Notes: generated by a model from the sequence alone, not told the origin. Shown: positions 1-8,693, counted from the stretch's first letter. The stretch: DNA of 64,000 nt from Acinetobacter ursingii DSM 16037 = CIP 107286 (GCF_000368825.1 NZ_KB849715.1:179458-243457); one strand, 5' to 3'. Translations and numbers: made by a program.

Positions 1-92
1 CCAGCTACCACAACAAAATAAGGTAGCTTAACTAGAGCAGAGTATCACTTATAAATAAGCTTTTAGTTGTTCAAACATGTGGGACCACCTCT
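1..92 (+). mobile_element. IS3-family element copy A, terminal fragment at window edge
   Basis: Bases 1-92 are the exact reverse complement of the left end of the complete IS3 copy at 921-2202, ending in the same ccacctct terminus. Bases 1-31 encode the last residues of its OrfB transposase (ending QLPQQNKVA, stop at 29-31) on the + strand. The rest of this copy lies upstream of the window. The two copies therefore face each other across the RTX remnant at 298-920. Confidence 0.9.
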
Positions 93-186
93 ATAAAAAC
101 CACATAATAAATAAAGAGGAATTCTTATAAAATGCCGCCATTTGTTCATTCTTTTATTCCAGAATTTGAACTTAATATTCAAGTCA

Positions 187-216
187 AAAATTGTACTTGA
201 TTTCAAGTACAATTTT
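187..216. terminator. Strong hairpin terminator (bidirectional)
   Basis: The 13-bp stem aaattgtacttga/tcaagtacaattt has a two-base loop and A/T-rich flanks. It lies beyond the 3' end of the RTX remnant and can terminate on either strand. It is part of the 200-bp noncoding stretch between the IS copy A end and the RTX stop codon. Confidence 0.6.
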
Positions 217-246
217 ATCATTTCACTAAATTTTATTTCACCATTA

Positions 247-278
247 AAAAAACTGCTTCATGACTGAAGCAGTTTTAT
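247..278 (-). terminator. Terminator of the RTX remnant
   Basis: The 10-bp stem aactgcttca (251-260) / tgaagcagtt (265-274) has loop tgac and is flanked by A-runs and T-runs. It sits about 20 bp past the RTX stop codon, the normal place for its intrinsic terminator. Confidence 0.75.
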
Positions 279-297
279 TCAATGCTTTTAATAGAAC

Positions 298-920
298 TTA
301 GCCAATAATGATTTGGTCATTATTCAATAGTGTCTGTAAAGTAACTTCAGAAGTCTGATTAGTTAATACCAATAATGTTTCATGCGTAGTAAATGCTGTA
401 CCATCACCATCTCGATCCACTTTAATAGTTGCAGTATCCTTATCAGCATCATAAGTCACAGAAATATATTTACCAACGGTCGTTGCATTGTCTGTCGCTA
501 GAATAGCCTGTGTTAAGCCTGTAAAGAATGTTGTTGAGAATTGGATGACATCAGCATTTACATCACTTGTCGTATTGCCGACATGGAAATCTGTCCACGT
601 ATCAACACCATTGCCAGCAGTCGCATTAGCCGAGTTCAATACGTTATAGATTGCAGTATCTTTGCCTGTACCACCAGTTAAAGTATCGTTACCAGCACCG
701 CCATTAAGAGTGTCATTGCCAACACCACCATATAGATAGTCGTAACCTGCCCCACCATTAAGAGTGTCATTTCCTGCACCACCAATTAAAATATCATTTC
801 CATCGTTTCCATTCAAAATATCGTTTCCAGCATAACCCCTGATCAAATCATTATTTGCAGTGCCATTTAAAGTATTATTTCCTTGGTCACCAGCCAATGT
901 ATTCGTGGTTTGACTAATAT
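298..920 (-). pseudogene. RTX (hemolysin-type Ca-binding) secreted protein, 3' remnant
   Basis: This is the C-terminal part of an RTX protein. It has about eight glycine/aspartate nonapeptide repeats of the GGAGNDTLN type, which form Ca2+-binding parallel beta-rolls. A non-repeat C-terminal region of about 110 residues rich in T, D and V follows, as in type I secretion targets. The open frame runs on to an ATG at 936, but its first five or six residues come from the IS end, so the native 5' end (adhesin or enzyme part) is gone. The stop is at 298-300, followed by two terminators. No export genes are nearby. Calcium binding and type I export are family knowledge; the original function cannot be told. 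Confidence 0.85.
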
Positions 921-981
921 AGAGGTGGTCCCACATGTTTGAACAACTAAAAGCTTATTTATAAGTGATACTCTGCTCTAG

Positions 982-1722
982 TTAAGCTACCTTATTTTGT
1001 TGTGGTAGCTGGTCATAGTAAAACTCATCTGGAGTCATTTTGTCCAGACTCGAATGAGGTCGTTTCAAATTATAAAATTCAAAATATGCGTTTAATTGCT
1101 TCTTCGCATCCAAAACATTGCTGTAGGCTTTGAGATACACCTCTTCATATTTAACGCTCCGCCATAATCGTTCAACCATCACATTATCAACCCATCGACC
1201 TTTACCATCCATACTGATTTGAATGCCATTTGATTTCAATACATCAATAAATGCATCACTGGTAAACTGACTGCCTTGGTCTGTATTAAATATTTCAGGT
1301 CGACCATATTTTTCAATAGCTTCATTTAATGTTTCTATGCAAAATGTAACCTCCATACTAATCGATACTCTATGCGCAAGTACCTTGCGGCTATGCCAAT
1401 CAATCACAGCACATAAATAAACAAAGCCTTTTGCCATAGGGATATACGTTATATCCGTAGACCACACTTGATTACTGCGCTGAATAGCCAATCCTTTGAG
1501 CAGATATGGATATTTGCGGTGAGCTTGATTAGCCTGGCTTAAATTTGGTTTGCAATATAACGCATTAATGCCCATTTTCTTCATTAAAGTACGTGTATGA
1601 CGTCGTCCTATATGATGTCCTTGACGATTCAACAAATCACGCATCATACGGCTACCTGCAAAAGGGTATTGCATATGTAACTCATCCATACACCGCATCA
1701 GCTTCAGATCTGATGTACTCAC
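982..1722 (-). CDS. IS3-family transposase OrfB (DDE integrase)
   Basis: This is the catalytic subunit of the transposase, an rve/DDE domain. Visible motifs are WSTDITYIP with the first Asp, FNTDQGSQFTS with the second Asp, and a downstream MVERLWRSVKYEEVY region holding the Glu. The GTG at 1722 is only the first in-frame start-like codon. The frame stays open upstream to about 1860 and reads like OrfB sequence (SRGCYYYRPKP), so the working product is probably an OrfAB fusion made by -1 frameshifting at 1854-1860. The stop is at 982-984, within 65 bp of the element end. Confidence 0.9.
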   Translation of the reverse strand: MSTSDLKLMRCMDELHMQYPFAGSRMMRDLLNRQGHHIGRRHTRTLMKKMGINALYCKPNLSQANQAHRKYPYLLKGLAIQRSNQVWSTDITYIPMAKGFVYLCAVIDWHSRKVLAHRVSISMEVTFCIETLNEAIEKYGRPEIFNTDQGSQFTSDAFIDVLKSNGIQISMDGKGRWVDNVMVERLWRSVKYEEVYLKAYSNVLDAKKQLNAYFEFYNLKRPHSSLDKMTPDEFYYDQLPQQNKVA

Positions 1723-1808
1723 AGGTTTTGGGCGATAGTAATAACAACCACGGGAGACTTTCAGCAGCTGAGCTTGCTTAGATACTGAAATCTGAAGTGA
1801 GTCATCGA

Positions 1809-2114
1809 TTAACTTTTGTGGTTGAAGCGGCCCAGTTTCTTCAACACACCTTCTAAAAAATCAATTTCTAATGCCTGCTCACCGATTTTTGCATGTAGTT
1901 TTTTTAGATCGATGGGTGGTTCTGTTGGAGCTTTTGATTGATCGAAAGCTTGCGAGGAAGCTGAAATCAGTTGATTTTTCCAGTCGATAATTTGGTTTTG
2001 ATGAACATCAAATTCAGCACTCAATTCAGCAAGTGTTTTTTCTGCTTTAATCGCAGCAAGTGCTACCTTAGCTTTAAAATCATTTGAATGATTTCTTCTT
2101 GGTCTACGTGCCAT
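1809..2114 (-). CDS. IS3-family transposase OrfA (HTH)
   Basis: This is the short N-terminal transposase protein, about 101 aa, with an HTH (FKAKVALAAIKAEKTLAELSA) and a leucine-rich C-terminal segment of the usual OrfA type. I chose the ATG at 2114 because GGAG lies six bases upstream; an ATG at 2126 is also in frame. The frame contains the slippery heptamer T-TTT-TTA (minus strand, 1860 to 1854) in the correct zero-frame phase, just where OrfB's frame opens. Confidence 0.88.
   Translation of the reverse strand: MARRPRRNHSNDFKAKVALAAIKAEKTLAELSAEFDVHQNQIIDWKNQLISASSQAFDQSKAPTEPPIDLKKLHAKIGEQALEIDFLEGVLKKLGRFNHKS
1854..1860 (-). promoter_or_regulatory. Programmed -1 frameshift site of the IS3 transposase
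   Basis: The minus strand reads T TTT TTA in the OrfA frame (gat ttt tta), the canonical X XXY YYZ slip site. A -1 slip joins OrfA to an uninterrupted frame leading into the DDE domain of OrfB. This is the standard IS3-family way of making OrfAB. Confidence 0.7.
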
Positions 2115-2136
2115 AAAATACTCCATATATTGATGT

Positions 2137-3702
2137 TTATAACATCATTTGGGGAGCAAAATATAACTTATAAGTGTTGTTCAAATTTCCTGATCCACCT
2201 CTGTAAGTCACTTCATAATCGCGTAGGTTCAAAGTTTTTAAACGCTGTTTTAATTTTTTTAACGACCACGGCCATGCGGCAAAGTTACGCCCATTTGCAT
2301 CCAAATAATAGCTTTTACAGCCGCCTGCATTAAATACTGTGGTTTTTAAATGCTTTTGCACCAATTCATTATGCGCATGTATGACTTGGGGTTTAACACT
2401 TAATTTGGCAATATTATGTTTTTTGATTTTTTGCAAACCATCGACAATATAATCTAATTGCGCTTCGGCTAAGCCAATAAATGAATCGTAAACCAATACG
2501 TTTGGCCCGAGTACCAAAAATGCATTCGGTACATTTTCAATATTGGTTCCTAAATACGCTTCAGGAGAACTACTTTTCCAAAGATCATTTAAACATTCCC
2601 CTTTGTCATTATAAACACGGCGACCAATAGGAGGATGAGAGACTTCAAAGCCTGTTCCCCAGATGATGATATCAACTTCATGACGTTCACCATTGGCAGC
2701 AATGACCGTATTGCCTTCTACTTTGACCAAACCATGTGGAATTAAATGCGTATTTTCAGCTTGTAATGCTGGATAGTAATTATTTGCAAATAATAGACGC
2801 TTACAGCCAATGGTAAAATCTGGCGTCACATTTTTTAATAACTCAGGATCTTTTACCTGAACTTTTAGTACTTGTTTAAATACTTCACCGACAGGCTTTA
2901 ATACAGAAGGATTACGTAAACCAAAGTTAATCGCATTCAAAGATTGTGCTACGGTTTTACGCCATGTTGATTGAATCAGTGGAAATTTTTCAATCGCAGA
3001 TTTACCAAACTCACCCAGTTGCATATCTGGTTTTGGCACGACCCAAGGCGCAGTACGCTGAAAAACAAAGAGTTCTTTTGCTAAAGGTTGAATTTGTGGC
3101 ACAAATTGAATCGCTGAAGCACCTGTCCCAATCACGGCAATACGTTTATCGGTTAAGTCATAGTCATGCTTCCATTTTGCTGAATGAAACATCTCGCCTG
3201 TAAAGGTTTCGATGCCCTCTAATTTTGGAATTTGCGCTTCGGTAATGGGTCCTGTCGCAAACACGACAGTACGAGAAAGATACTGTCCTTTATTGGTATC
3301 GAGTACCCAGACATTGCGTTGATTGTCCCAAGCTGCTTTTTCAAGTTCAGTTTCAAATTCAATTTTTTCATGAACATTGAATGTGTGGCTCACTTCTTCT
3401 AAATAACTGAGAATTTCAGGTTGACGCGCAAATAGATGACTCCACTTAGCACTGGGTGCAAATGAATAAGAATATAAAGCTGATGGTACATCGCAACCGC
3501 AACCCGGATAGGTATTTTCACGCCATGTTCCGCCTACACGACCTGCTTTTTCAATAATTTTGTAATCGGTATAACCGACTTGGTCGAGTCGAATCGCTGC
3601 TGCAATTCCTGAAATACCAGCACCGACAATAAACGTGTCATAAATATGCTGGGGTAATGCTTTGCTTTCAGCCGAGTTTAATTTTTTTGCTTGAGCTGTC
3701 AT
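2137..3702 (-). CDS. Flavin-binding monooxygenase (Baeyer-Villiger type), 3' end replaced by IS sequence
   Basis: This is a probable FAD/NADPH-dependent Baeyer-Villiger-type monooxygenase. The FAD Rossmann motif GAGISG is at residues 27-32. The BVMO fingerprint FTGEMFHSAKW fits F-x-G-x3-H-x3-W, though K replaces the usual P/D after W. A second Rossmann motif, GTGASA, binds NADPH. Codons 1-500 are native (3702-2203). The last 21 residues are encoded by the IS3 terminal repeat, up to a stop inside the element. Since native proteins of this type end near here, activity may survive. It is first in a minus-strand order with the SDR and hydrolase, a set often seen together for ketone or hydrophobic-substrate oxidation; the substrate is unknown. 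Confidence 0.85.
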   Translation of the reverse strand: MTAQAKKLNSAESKALPQHIYDTFIVGAGISGIAAAIRLDQVGYTDYKIIEKAGRVGGTWRENTYPGCGCDVPSALYSYSFAPSAKWSHLFARQPEILSYLEEVSHTFNVHEKIEFETELEKAAWDNQRNVWVLDTNKGQYLSRTVVFATGPITEAQIPKLEGIETFTGEMFHSAKWKHDYDLTDKRIAVIGTGASAIQFVPQIQPLAKELFVFQRTAPWVVPKPDMQLGEFGKSAIEKFPLIQSTWRKTVAQSLNAINFGLRNPSVLKPVGEVFKQVLKVQVKDPELLKNVTPDFTIGCKRLLFANNYYPALQAENTHLIPHGLVKVEGNTVIAANGERHEVDIIIWGTGFEVSHPPIGRRVYNDKGECLNDLWKSSSPEAYLGTNIENVPNAFLVLGPNVLVYDSFIGLAEAQLDYIVDGLQKIKKHNIAKLSVKPQVIHAHNELVQKHLKTTVFNAGGCKSYYLDANGRNFAAWPWSLKKLKQRLKTLNLRDYEVTYRGGSGNLNNTYKLYFAPQMML

Positions 3703-3780
3703 TTACAATATCCTTGTACTTGAAAAATAGATCTTTTAAAACGGCATTTGACCGAATTCCTATCTAAATTTCATCGTGGG

Positions 3781-4608
3781 TTATTTCATTAATCTGTAGG
3801 AAGTCCCTAGAAATTTTGCATAAAGATTGGGTGCTGTACGTTTCATCAACCAGAAAAGCTTGGCATCGAACTGTGGAATGGTATAAAGCTGATTTTTATC
3901 CAAACGATCCAGTGTCAATTTTGCGACTTTATCGCTGGTGGTAAATGCCAAATGAGTCAATGCATAATCTAAAATACCTTTATGCGGTACTTTCCCATTT
4001 TTTATAATGTTGGTGGGTACTAAGGTTGGGCACAGTACATTCACCTTAATATCAAACTTTTTAAGCTCAGCAGACAATGTTTCTGATAATGCTCGAACCC
4101 CTGCTTTACTGACGTTATACACTGTCATTTCTGGCGCCGCAGTATAAGAAGCTGCTGAGGCCACATTGATAATCGCGCCATATCCAAGTTGCTTAAACTT
4201 AGGCACAAATGCACGACAGCCATGAATCACGCCCCATAAATTGACATCCATGCACCATTGCCAATCTTCCATCGTCATTTCATCAAACTTACCACCCAAA
4301 CCAATACCAGCGTTATTAATGACCAGAGTGACTGGATTTTTCAGTAACTTCTCGGCTTGTTCAGCCAGTTCCGATACCTGTTCAGCTTTCGCTACATTAC
4401 ACTGCACAGAAAATGCAGTCGCGCCCAGTTGTTCAATCAGACTCACTGTTGCTTGAGCTGCCTCTAGATTGATATCTGAACACACCACAGTACCGCCACG
4501 ACGGGCAAGCTCTAGTGCAAAACTACGTCCAATACCACTGCCTGCGCCTGTTACAACAGCATAAGACTGTTGGCTTGGCTTTTTATTTTTTGAGCCAAAT
4601 AATTTCAT
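3781..4608 (-). CDS. Short-chain dehydrogenase/reductase (classical SDR)
   Basis: This 275-aa NAD(P)-dependent oxidoreductase has the cofactor motif TGAGSGIG at residues 20-27, NNAG, and the catalytic YNVSK (Tyr/Lys). A C-terminal extension of about 40 residues (FDAKLFWLMKRTAPNL) resembles SDRs that sit with flavin monooxygenases. It lies about 60 bp from the hydrolase and 80 bp from the monooxygenase on the same strand, so it is probably co-transcribed. It could interconvert the alcohol and ketone for the neighbouring BVMO. The substrate is not determined. Confidence 0.88.
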   Translation of the reverse strand: MKLFGSKNKKPSQQSYAVVTGAGSGIGRSFALELARRGGTVVCSDINLEAAQATVSLIEQLGATAFSVQCNVAKAEQVSELAEQAEKLLKNPVTLVINNAGIGLGGKFDEMTMEDWQWCMDVNLWGVIHGCRAFVPKFKQLGYGAIINVASAASYTAAPEMTVYNVSKAGVRALSETLSAELKKFDIKVNVLCPTLVPTNIIKNGKVPHKGILDYALTHLAFTTSDKVAKLTLDRLDKNQLYTIPQFDAKLFWLMKRTAPNLYAKFLGTSYRLMK

Positions 4609-4669
4609 GGCATATCCTTTTTCCTGTCAGCATCTTGACTGAACATCTCTTTGTTGAATAACGTAGGAC

Positions 4670-5632
4670 TTAATGACGTACTGGTGGTGTAAATGTTTTC
4701 ACCAGATAAGGCGCAATCGCCCCGCCTTCGGAGAGAAGTTTGTCTTTGTAATATTCGAGATAAGCCGATGTGTCATGGTCATTCGGATGAAAATCGGGAC
4801 GTAAATAATCAAATATCTGCCCTATAGTGCTACCAAATACACCATCTTTAGGACTAAAAATGAGGCTCACACCCCGACCTGCATCTTTCCAGAACTTTCG
4901 GGTCAGCACATCTTTTGGCTTACGAAATAAAGGTACAAATAAAGTCGAAAATGGAATTAAACCTAAAATCGTCCCCAATGCGATAAAGAATCCAGCAGCA
5001 CGAAGTGAATAATTACCATTGAGCAGCTGATAAACATCGTAGGCAATATCTTTATGTTCCGATTCTTCCAGCATATGCCACATCCACATGGCACGTGTTT
5101 TAGCATCATCAGAATAATAAAAATTCTTTTCATGCTTCATCATGTATTCGGCAAGCACTGCGGTAAAATGTTCAATTCCCGCCATCATGGAAAGCTTAAG
5201 CGGCTGTGGAAACTTTAAGAAAATATTGTCAAAGAATTTTTCGCCCAGAAAGCGATATAAAGCGACTGGATAATTAATGGCTTCGTGTGCAATCGCATCA
5301 TTAAACTCATTGTGTAATTTGGAATGAATCGCTTCTTGTCCAATCAAAGAAGTTACACGCTGTTTGAGAACAGGATCTTTTACCATATCTCGGTGAAAAC
5401 GAGCTGTTTCAATAACTAAGTCTTCACCATAAGTCAAAAATACAGAAAGCGTGGCGAAAAAAATCGTGGCAAACTGATTATTCATATAAAATGACATATC
5501 AATTTCCTGACCTTCAAATCCAATGGCTAAATGACGAATTGGAATGGTCTGTTTCAAAGCATAATCAGGTTGTTCAAATTTAGGCGATGATTTGAAAGCT
5601 TGGACTGATTTTTTTACTGCGGTCGTGATCAT
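4670..5632 (-). CDS. Metal-dependent hydrolase-like (ferritin-like, PF10118 type)
   Basis: This 320-aa helical protein resembles the family annotated 'metal-dependent hydrolase' (PF10118). Visible metal-ligand-like pairs are QEAIHSKLH and EESEHKDIAYD (two E-x-x-H motifs), plus EHFTAVLAEYM, an arrangement like ferritin-type di-iron proteins. One hydrophobic stretch (AAGFFIALGTILGLIPFSTLF) may be membrane-associated. It is the first gene of the minus-strand monooxygenase/SDR group, divergent from the TetR regulator. The true reaction is not established; an oxygenase role fits the ligands as well as hydrolysis. Confidence 0.75.
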   Translation of the reverse strand: MITTAVKKSVQAFKSSPKFEQPDYALKQTIPIRHLAIGFEGQEIDMSFYMNNQFATIFFATLSVFLTYGEDLVIETARFHRDMVKDPVLKQRVTSLIGQEAIHSKLHNEFNDAIAHEAINYPVALYRFLGEKFFDNIFLKFPQPLKLSMMAGIEHFTAVLAEYMMKHEKNFYYSDDAKTRAMWMWHMLEESEHKDIAYDVYQLLNGNYSLRAAGFFIALGTILGLIPFSTLFVPLFRKPKDVLTRKFWKDAGRGVSLIFSPKDGVFGSTIGQIFDYLRPDFHPNDHDTSAYLEYYKDKLLSEGGAIAPYLVKTFTPPVRH

Positions 5633-6044
5633 GGCGACACCTACTTAAAGCATTCAATTTGTTACAACATTCAATATTTACGAAGCTCAATGATGCAAAC
5701 TGAAATATTGTTCGCACTTTACTAACCATTTCATCCTAATCTGATCTTATGTTCGGATTCAATTCGGGTCTAAATGGCTGAGCTTATCTGTAAAAACCGA
5801 AGCGATTAAATTGAATACCCCAGTTAAATCTCCATAACATATTGTTTTTATTAAGAGCAAAATTATAAATTAGCAAAAAATAATCGCAATAATGAGCTTT
5901 TAAGCAAATGACATCATGCATTTATTTATCTTGATAAAATTGGATAAAATTCAGAATTTTTTGCTGTTCGGATTTATGTTTTTTAATTTGGTAAATATGG
6001 CCCGACATGATAACTTGAATAAATATTCGGATTTCAAGGATGTG
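5633..6044. promoter_or_regulatory. Divergent control region between hydrolase and TetR genes
   Basis: About 410 bp, AT-rich, presumably containing both promoters and the TetR operator. Three copies of the octamer ttcggatt occur at 5752, 5967 and 6026, and cattcaa is repeated near 5650-5670. No clear palindrome stands out. Upstream in-frame ATGs (5916, 5997) lie here but have no good ribosome-binding site. Confidence 0.4.
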
Positions 6045-6665
6045 ATGTTGAGTACACGCAAACCGCGCCAGACTCGCGCTAAAGTCACGGTGGATACCAT
6101 TATCGAAGCAGGTTTTATCTCTGTGGCCTTGCATGGCACCAGTGGTACAACGACTCGACATATTGCAGACATTGCAGGCGTGAGTGTGGGTTCACTCTAC
6201 GAATATTTTAAAAACAAAGAAGAAATTTACGATGCGATGGCACATTCTTTTGTGCAGGAAATTCTGGAGATGATTCAAAATCTCACTCCGATCATTATGG
6301 ATATGGAGCTAGAATCGGTCATTGAACTTATTTTCTATACCTTTCGCGATTTATTGACTCAAAACAATGAACGTTATTTGATCTGTTTACGTTATGCAAG
6401 TGAGCTTAAATATGACAAATATATCAATCAGATTGAACGTGAACTGATGAATATTGTCATGAAATACATGATGAATAATCCAAAATATCTGAAAGTAAAC
6501 AATCTGGCGGTCACAGCCTATGTCAGCATCAATAGCGGAATCTTTAATATTGCCCGCCATTTAATTTTGCCAAACCCCTATATTACCTTTGATGAATTGG
6601 TGCAGGGTTTAAAAACCATGATTATGAGCTACATCAATGTCGAACTGGCAAAAAGTGAACGCTAA
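6045..6665 (+). CDS. TetR/AcrR-family transcriptional regulator
   Basis: From the ATG at 6045 (aagga four bases upstream) this is a 206-aa regulator. The N-terminal TetR HTH is clear: TTRHIADIAGVSVGSLYEYFKNKEEIYDAM. The effector domain is helical and unassigned. The frame extends back to 5997 or 5916, but those starts add a hydrophobic, non-TetR leader and lack ribosome-binding sites. It is transcribed away from the hydrolase-SDR-monooxygenase genes and is their likely repressor. Confidence 0.88.
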   Translation: MLSTRKPRQTRAKVTVDTIIEAGFISVALHGTSGTTTRHIADIAGVSVGSLYEYFKNKEEIYDAMAHSFVQEILEMIQNLTPIIMDMELESVIELIFYTFRDLLTQNNERYLICLRYASELKYDKYINQIERELMNIVMKYMMNNPKYLKVNNLAVTAYVSINSGIFNIARHLILPNPYITFDELVQGLKTMIMSYINVELAKSER

Positions 6666-6674
6666 ACGAAAGTG

Positions 6675-7151
6675 TCACGTTTGGCGATCGTCGACTGTGG
6701 TACTTAGGTTTTTCACCATAATTTCCAGATTATTGCGAATTAAATACGCCAAATGAATATCGACACCCTGTAACATCTGATGTTCGAGTTTTTCAACAAT
6801 TTGATTACACGCTGCCAATTTTTCCAGACCTTTTCCAGTGACGGTCAATAAAATACGACGACCATGCGTTGGATCTGGTGTTTTTTCGATCCAGTCATTG
6901 ACCAGCAAATCTTGTAAAATCTTATTGGCAGATTGCGGCTTAATAAAAGAACGCTCTGCTAATTGGGCATTTGAAAGATTCGGCTTTGCTGCCAAAACTG
7001 ATAAAGCAGTAAATTGCGGCAAACTAATATTTAAATCTTTGAGATGTTCGGTGAGATGTTTACTAATGATTCGATCCACACGGGCAATCATATAGCTGAG
7101 TCTTGGTTCATCTTCTCGTTTTTTTTCAACTGAACTTGAGTTTGGCATCAT
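6675..7151 (-). CDS. hcaR: MarR-family repressor HcaR
   Basis: This 158-aa MarR-type winged-helix protein has its recognition region in LSNAQLAERSFIKPQSANKILQDLL and its wing at DPTHGRRILLTVTGKG. In A. baylyi ADP1, HcaR represses the hca genes and is released by hydroxycinnamoyl-CoA thioesters. The position here, next to hcaK and opposite hcaABCDEF, fits that assignment. It ends 10 bp from the convergent TetR gene. Confidence 0.85.
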   Translation of the reverse strand: MMPNSSSVEKKREDEPRLSYMIARVDRIISKHLTEHLKDLNISLPQFTALSVLAAKPNLSNAQLAERSFIKPQSANKILQDLLVNDWIEKTPDPTHGRRILLTVTGKGLEKLAACNQIVEKLEHQMLQGVDIHLAYLIRNNLEIMVKNLSTTVDDRQT

Positions 7152-7209
7152 GTTTGATCATCAAAATTTAAAGAAAGTATGAAGCCCTGCCCCATACTTT
7201 TCATTTTAC

Positions 7210-8436
7210 TTAAGTTGTACTTTGGCTATGTGCTAACTGTACTGCCTGTTTAGGCTTTCTGACAAGCAGCAACGCAGAAATTGCAGCAATCAAAATCACA
7301 GGGATACTTGAACCAATGACGATTGTGGCACTTTGCCCTAATGATAATAAAAATCCTGCAAACAATGGCCCTGCAAATGAACCAATTCGCCCAATCGCAA
7401 CCGCAGCACCAACACCTGTACCTCGCATTTCGGTTGGATAATACATCGCAGCTAGTCCATAAAGTGCAGATTGACCACCTACAATAAACAAACCACAACC
7501 CACCGCAGAAAGTGCCAATAAAGCGACTGTTGGAGAAATCGATAAACAGCAAAGCGCGATCAAGATTCCTGCATAAATAAATTTGATGACCGTTGCCATG
7601 CGCATTTGATCCAATAACATCCCCATCAGGATTGATCCGAAAATCCCCCCAATGTTATAGCCCATTTGTACATAGTTAGCTTCTAGTTTGGAGAGTCCTT
7701 GTGCGCCCATGAGTAGCGGCAACCAGTTCAGCAAGAAATATAAAACTACGAGTGTACAGAAGAAACTGACCCAAATTTGCAAGGTCGACATACGTCTTTC
7801 TTTGGCAAATAGCACTTCAAAAAAAGGCGTTGGTGCTTGTGTTTTTTGTTGCAAATAACTTTTTGACTCGGGTAGATACTTCATCAATAACGGAATTAAC
7901 AAGATAGGCGCAATACCGCCCACATAGAAAATATGTCGCCATTCGCTATCGCCTGCTAACAACATTGCAACCACCGAAGTCAGCAATCCACCAAAAGGGA
8001 TCCCGCTATACATAATACTGACTGCGGTCGCTTTTCGATTTTCAGCAACAGCTTCAGAAGCCAAAGTGATCATCATCGGTAAAGCGCCGCCCATACCCAA
8101 CCCTGTAAAAAAACGGATAAGTAAAAGCAAAGTATAATTTTCGGCATAGGCGGTGAGTAAAGACATCACACCAAAAATGAGAATACTCAGAATTAAAATT
8201 TTCTTACGTCCAATAATATCGGCAAGTCGTCCACCAATAATTGCACCAGGCAAGGTTCCAATAATAGCAGCACTAAATGCCCAAGCCATTTGAGCATTAT
8301 CCAACATAAACTCCGCACGCATACGTGGCGCTGCTACACCCATTGATTGAAGATCAAAACCTTCAAAGATTGCGATGGCAAAACACAGTAGTAAAGTCAG
8401 TTTCGCCCTTCCTGACGGATTCAATACTTTATCCAT
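7210..8436 (-). CDS. hcaK: Aromatic-acid MFS transporter HcaK
   Basis: This 408-aa, 12-segment MFS permease is of the aromatic acid:H+ symporter type (PcaK/BenK relatives). It has the loop motif GGRLADIIGRKK after the second segment and an N-terminal FEGFDLQSMG with the conserved acidic residue of this family. I chose the ATG at 8436 because aaggaaagga precedes it; an upstream ATG at 8472 is less likely. It is divergent from hcaA and lies upstream of hcaR on the same strand. It probably imports hydroxycinnamates such as ferulate, caffeate and p-coumarate. Confidence 0.85.
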   Translation of the reverse strand: MDKVLNPSGRAKLTLLLCFAIAIFEGFDLQSMGVAAPRMRAEFMLDNAQMAWAFSAAIIGTLPGAIIGGRLADIIGRKKILILSILIFGVMSLLTAYAENYTLLLLIRFFTGLGMGGALPMMITLASEAVAENRKATAVSIMYSGIPFGGLLTSVVAMLLAGDSEWRHIFYVGGIAPILLIPLLMKYLPESKSYLQQKTQAPTPFFEVLFAKERRMSTLQIWVSFFCTLVVLYFLLNWLPLLMGAQGLSKLEANYVQMGYNIGGIFGSILMGMLLDQMRMATVIKFIYAGILIALCCLSISPTVALLALSAVGCGLFIVGGQSALYGLAAMYYPTEMRGTGVGAAVAIGRIGSFAGPLFAGFLLSLGQSATIVIGSSIPVILIAAISALLLVRKPKQAVQLAHSQSTT

Positions 8437-8693
8437 AGTCCTTTCCTTATTTAGACCATATTTCCATGACATTTTTTATTGTGTAGTGTTTAAATAACAC
8501 CGCTAAAATATCAGTTAAGCTTATAAAAAAATCAATAGTATTTTATAAATATTTTTTAATTTAATTTTTTTATTTATATTTTTCATTCAATTATAAAAAA
8601 TATAAAATATTTCACAAAAAAGACTTGAATGTAAGTTTAACTGATATTAAATTAAATCCAGAACAACACCATTGTCATTCAAGGAGAATACAC
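8437..8693. promoter_or_regulatory. hcaK / hcaABCDEF divergent promoter region
   Basis: This very AT-rich 257-bp spacer separates hcaK (minus) from hcaA (plus) and must hold both promoters and the presumed HcaR operator. A run of A/T-only sequence at about 8520-8610 has several imperfect palindromes, so I could not single out one operator. The hcaA ribosome-binding site aaggag is at 8681-8686. Confidence 0.5.

Larger units (their letters stand above)
921..2202 (-). mobile_element. IS3-family insertion sequence, complete copy B (~1.28 kb)
   Basis: The element carries overlapping orfA and orfB on the minus strand. Imperfect terminal inverted repeats begin agaggtgg and share ttgaacaac about 18 bp in. 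The left end (921 on) and right end (to 2202) flank different truncated genes, and I see no matching target duplication. That suggests an IS-mediated deletion or a recombination, not a simple insertion. The first 95 bp also occur inverted at 1-95. I did not assign an ISfinder name. Confidence 0.88.

Noticed and set aside
298..920. Repeats of about 27 bp that might look like a CRISPR or satellite array
   Set aside because: They encode the RTX nonapeptides (GGAGNDTLN type), and the units differ at silent and non-silent positions without spacers.
93..920. A composite transposon made by the two inverted IS3 copies
   Set aside because: The only content is a 5'-truncated RTX remnant with its terminator; no cargo gene is intact, and copy B's flanks lack a target duplication. 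Deletion or rearrangement is simpler.
5916..6044. Longer start for the TetR gene giving 249 aa
   Set aside because: The added residues are hydrophobic and unlike TetR N-termini, with no ribosome-binding site; the start at 6045 has aagga and gives a standard length.
7250..7552. 100-aa minus-strand ORF rich in Cys and Trp
   Set aside because: It overlaps hcaK fully in another frame and has no ribosome-binding site or family features; it is a shadow.
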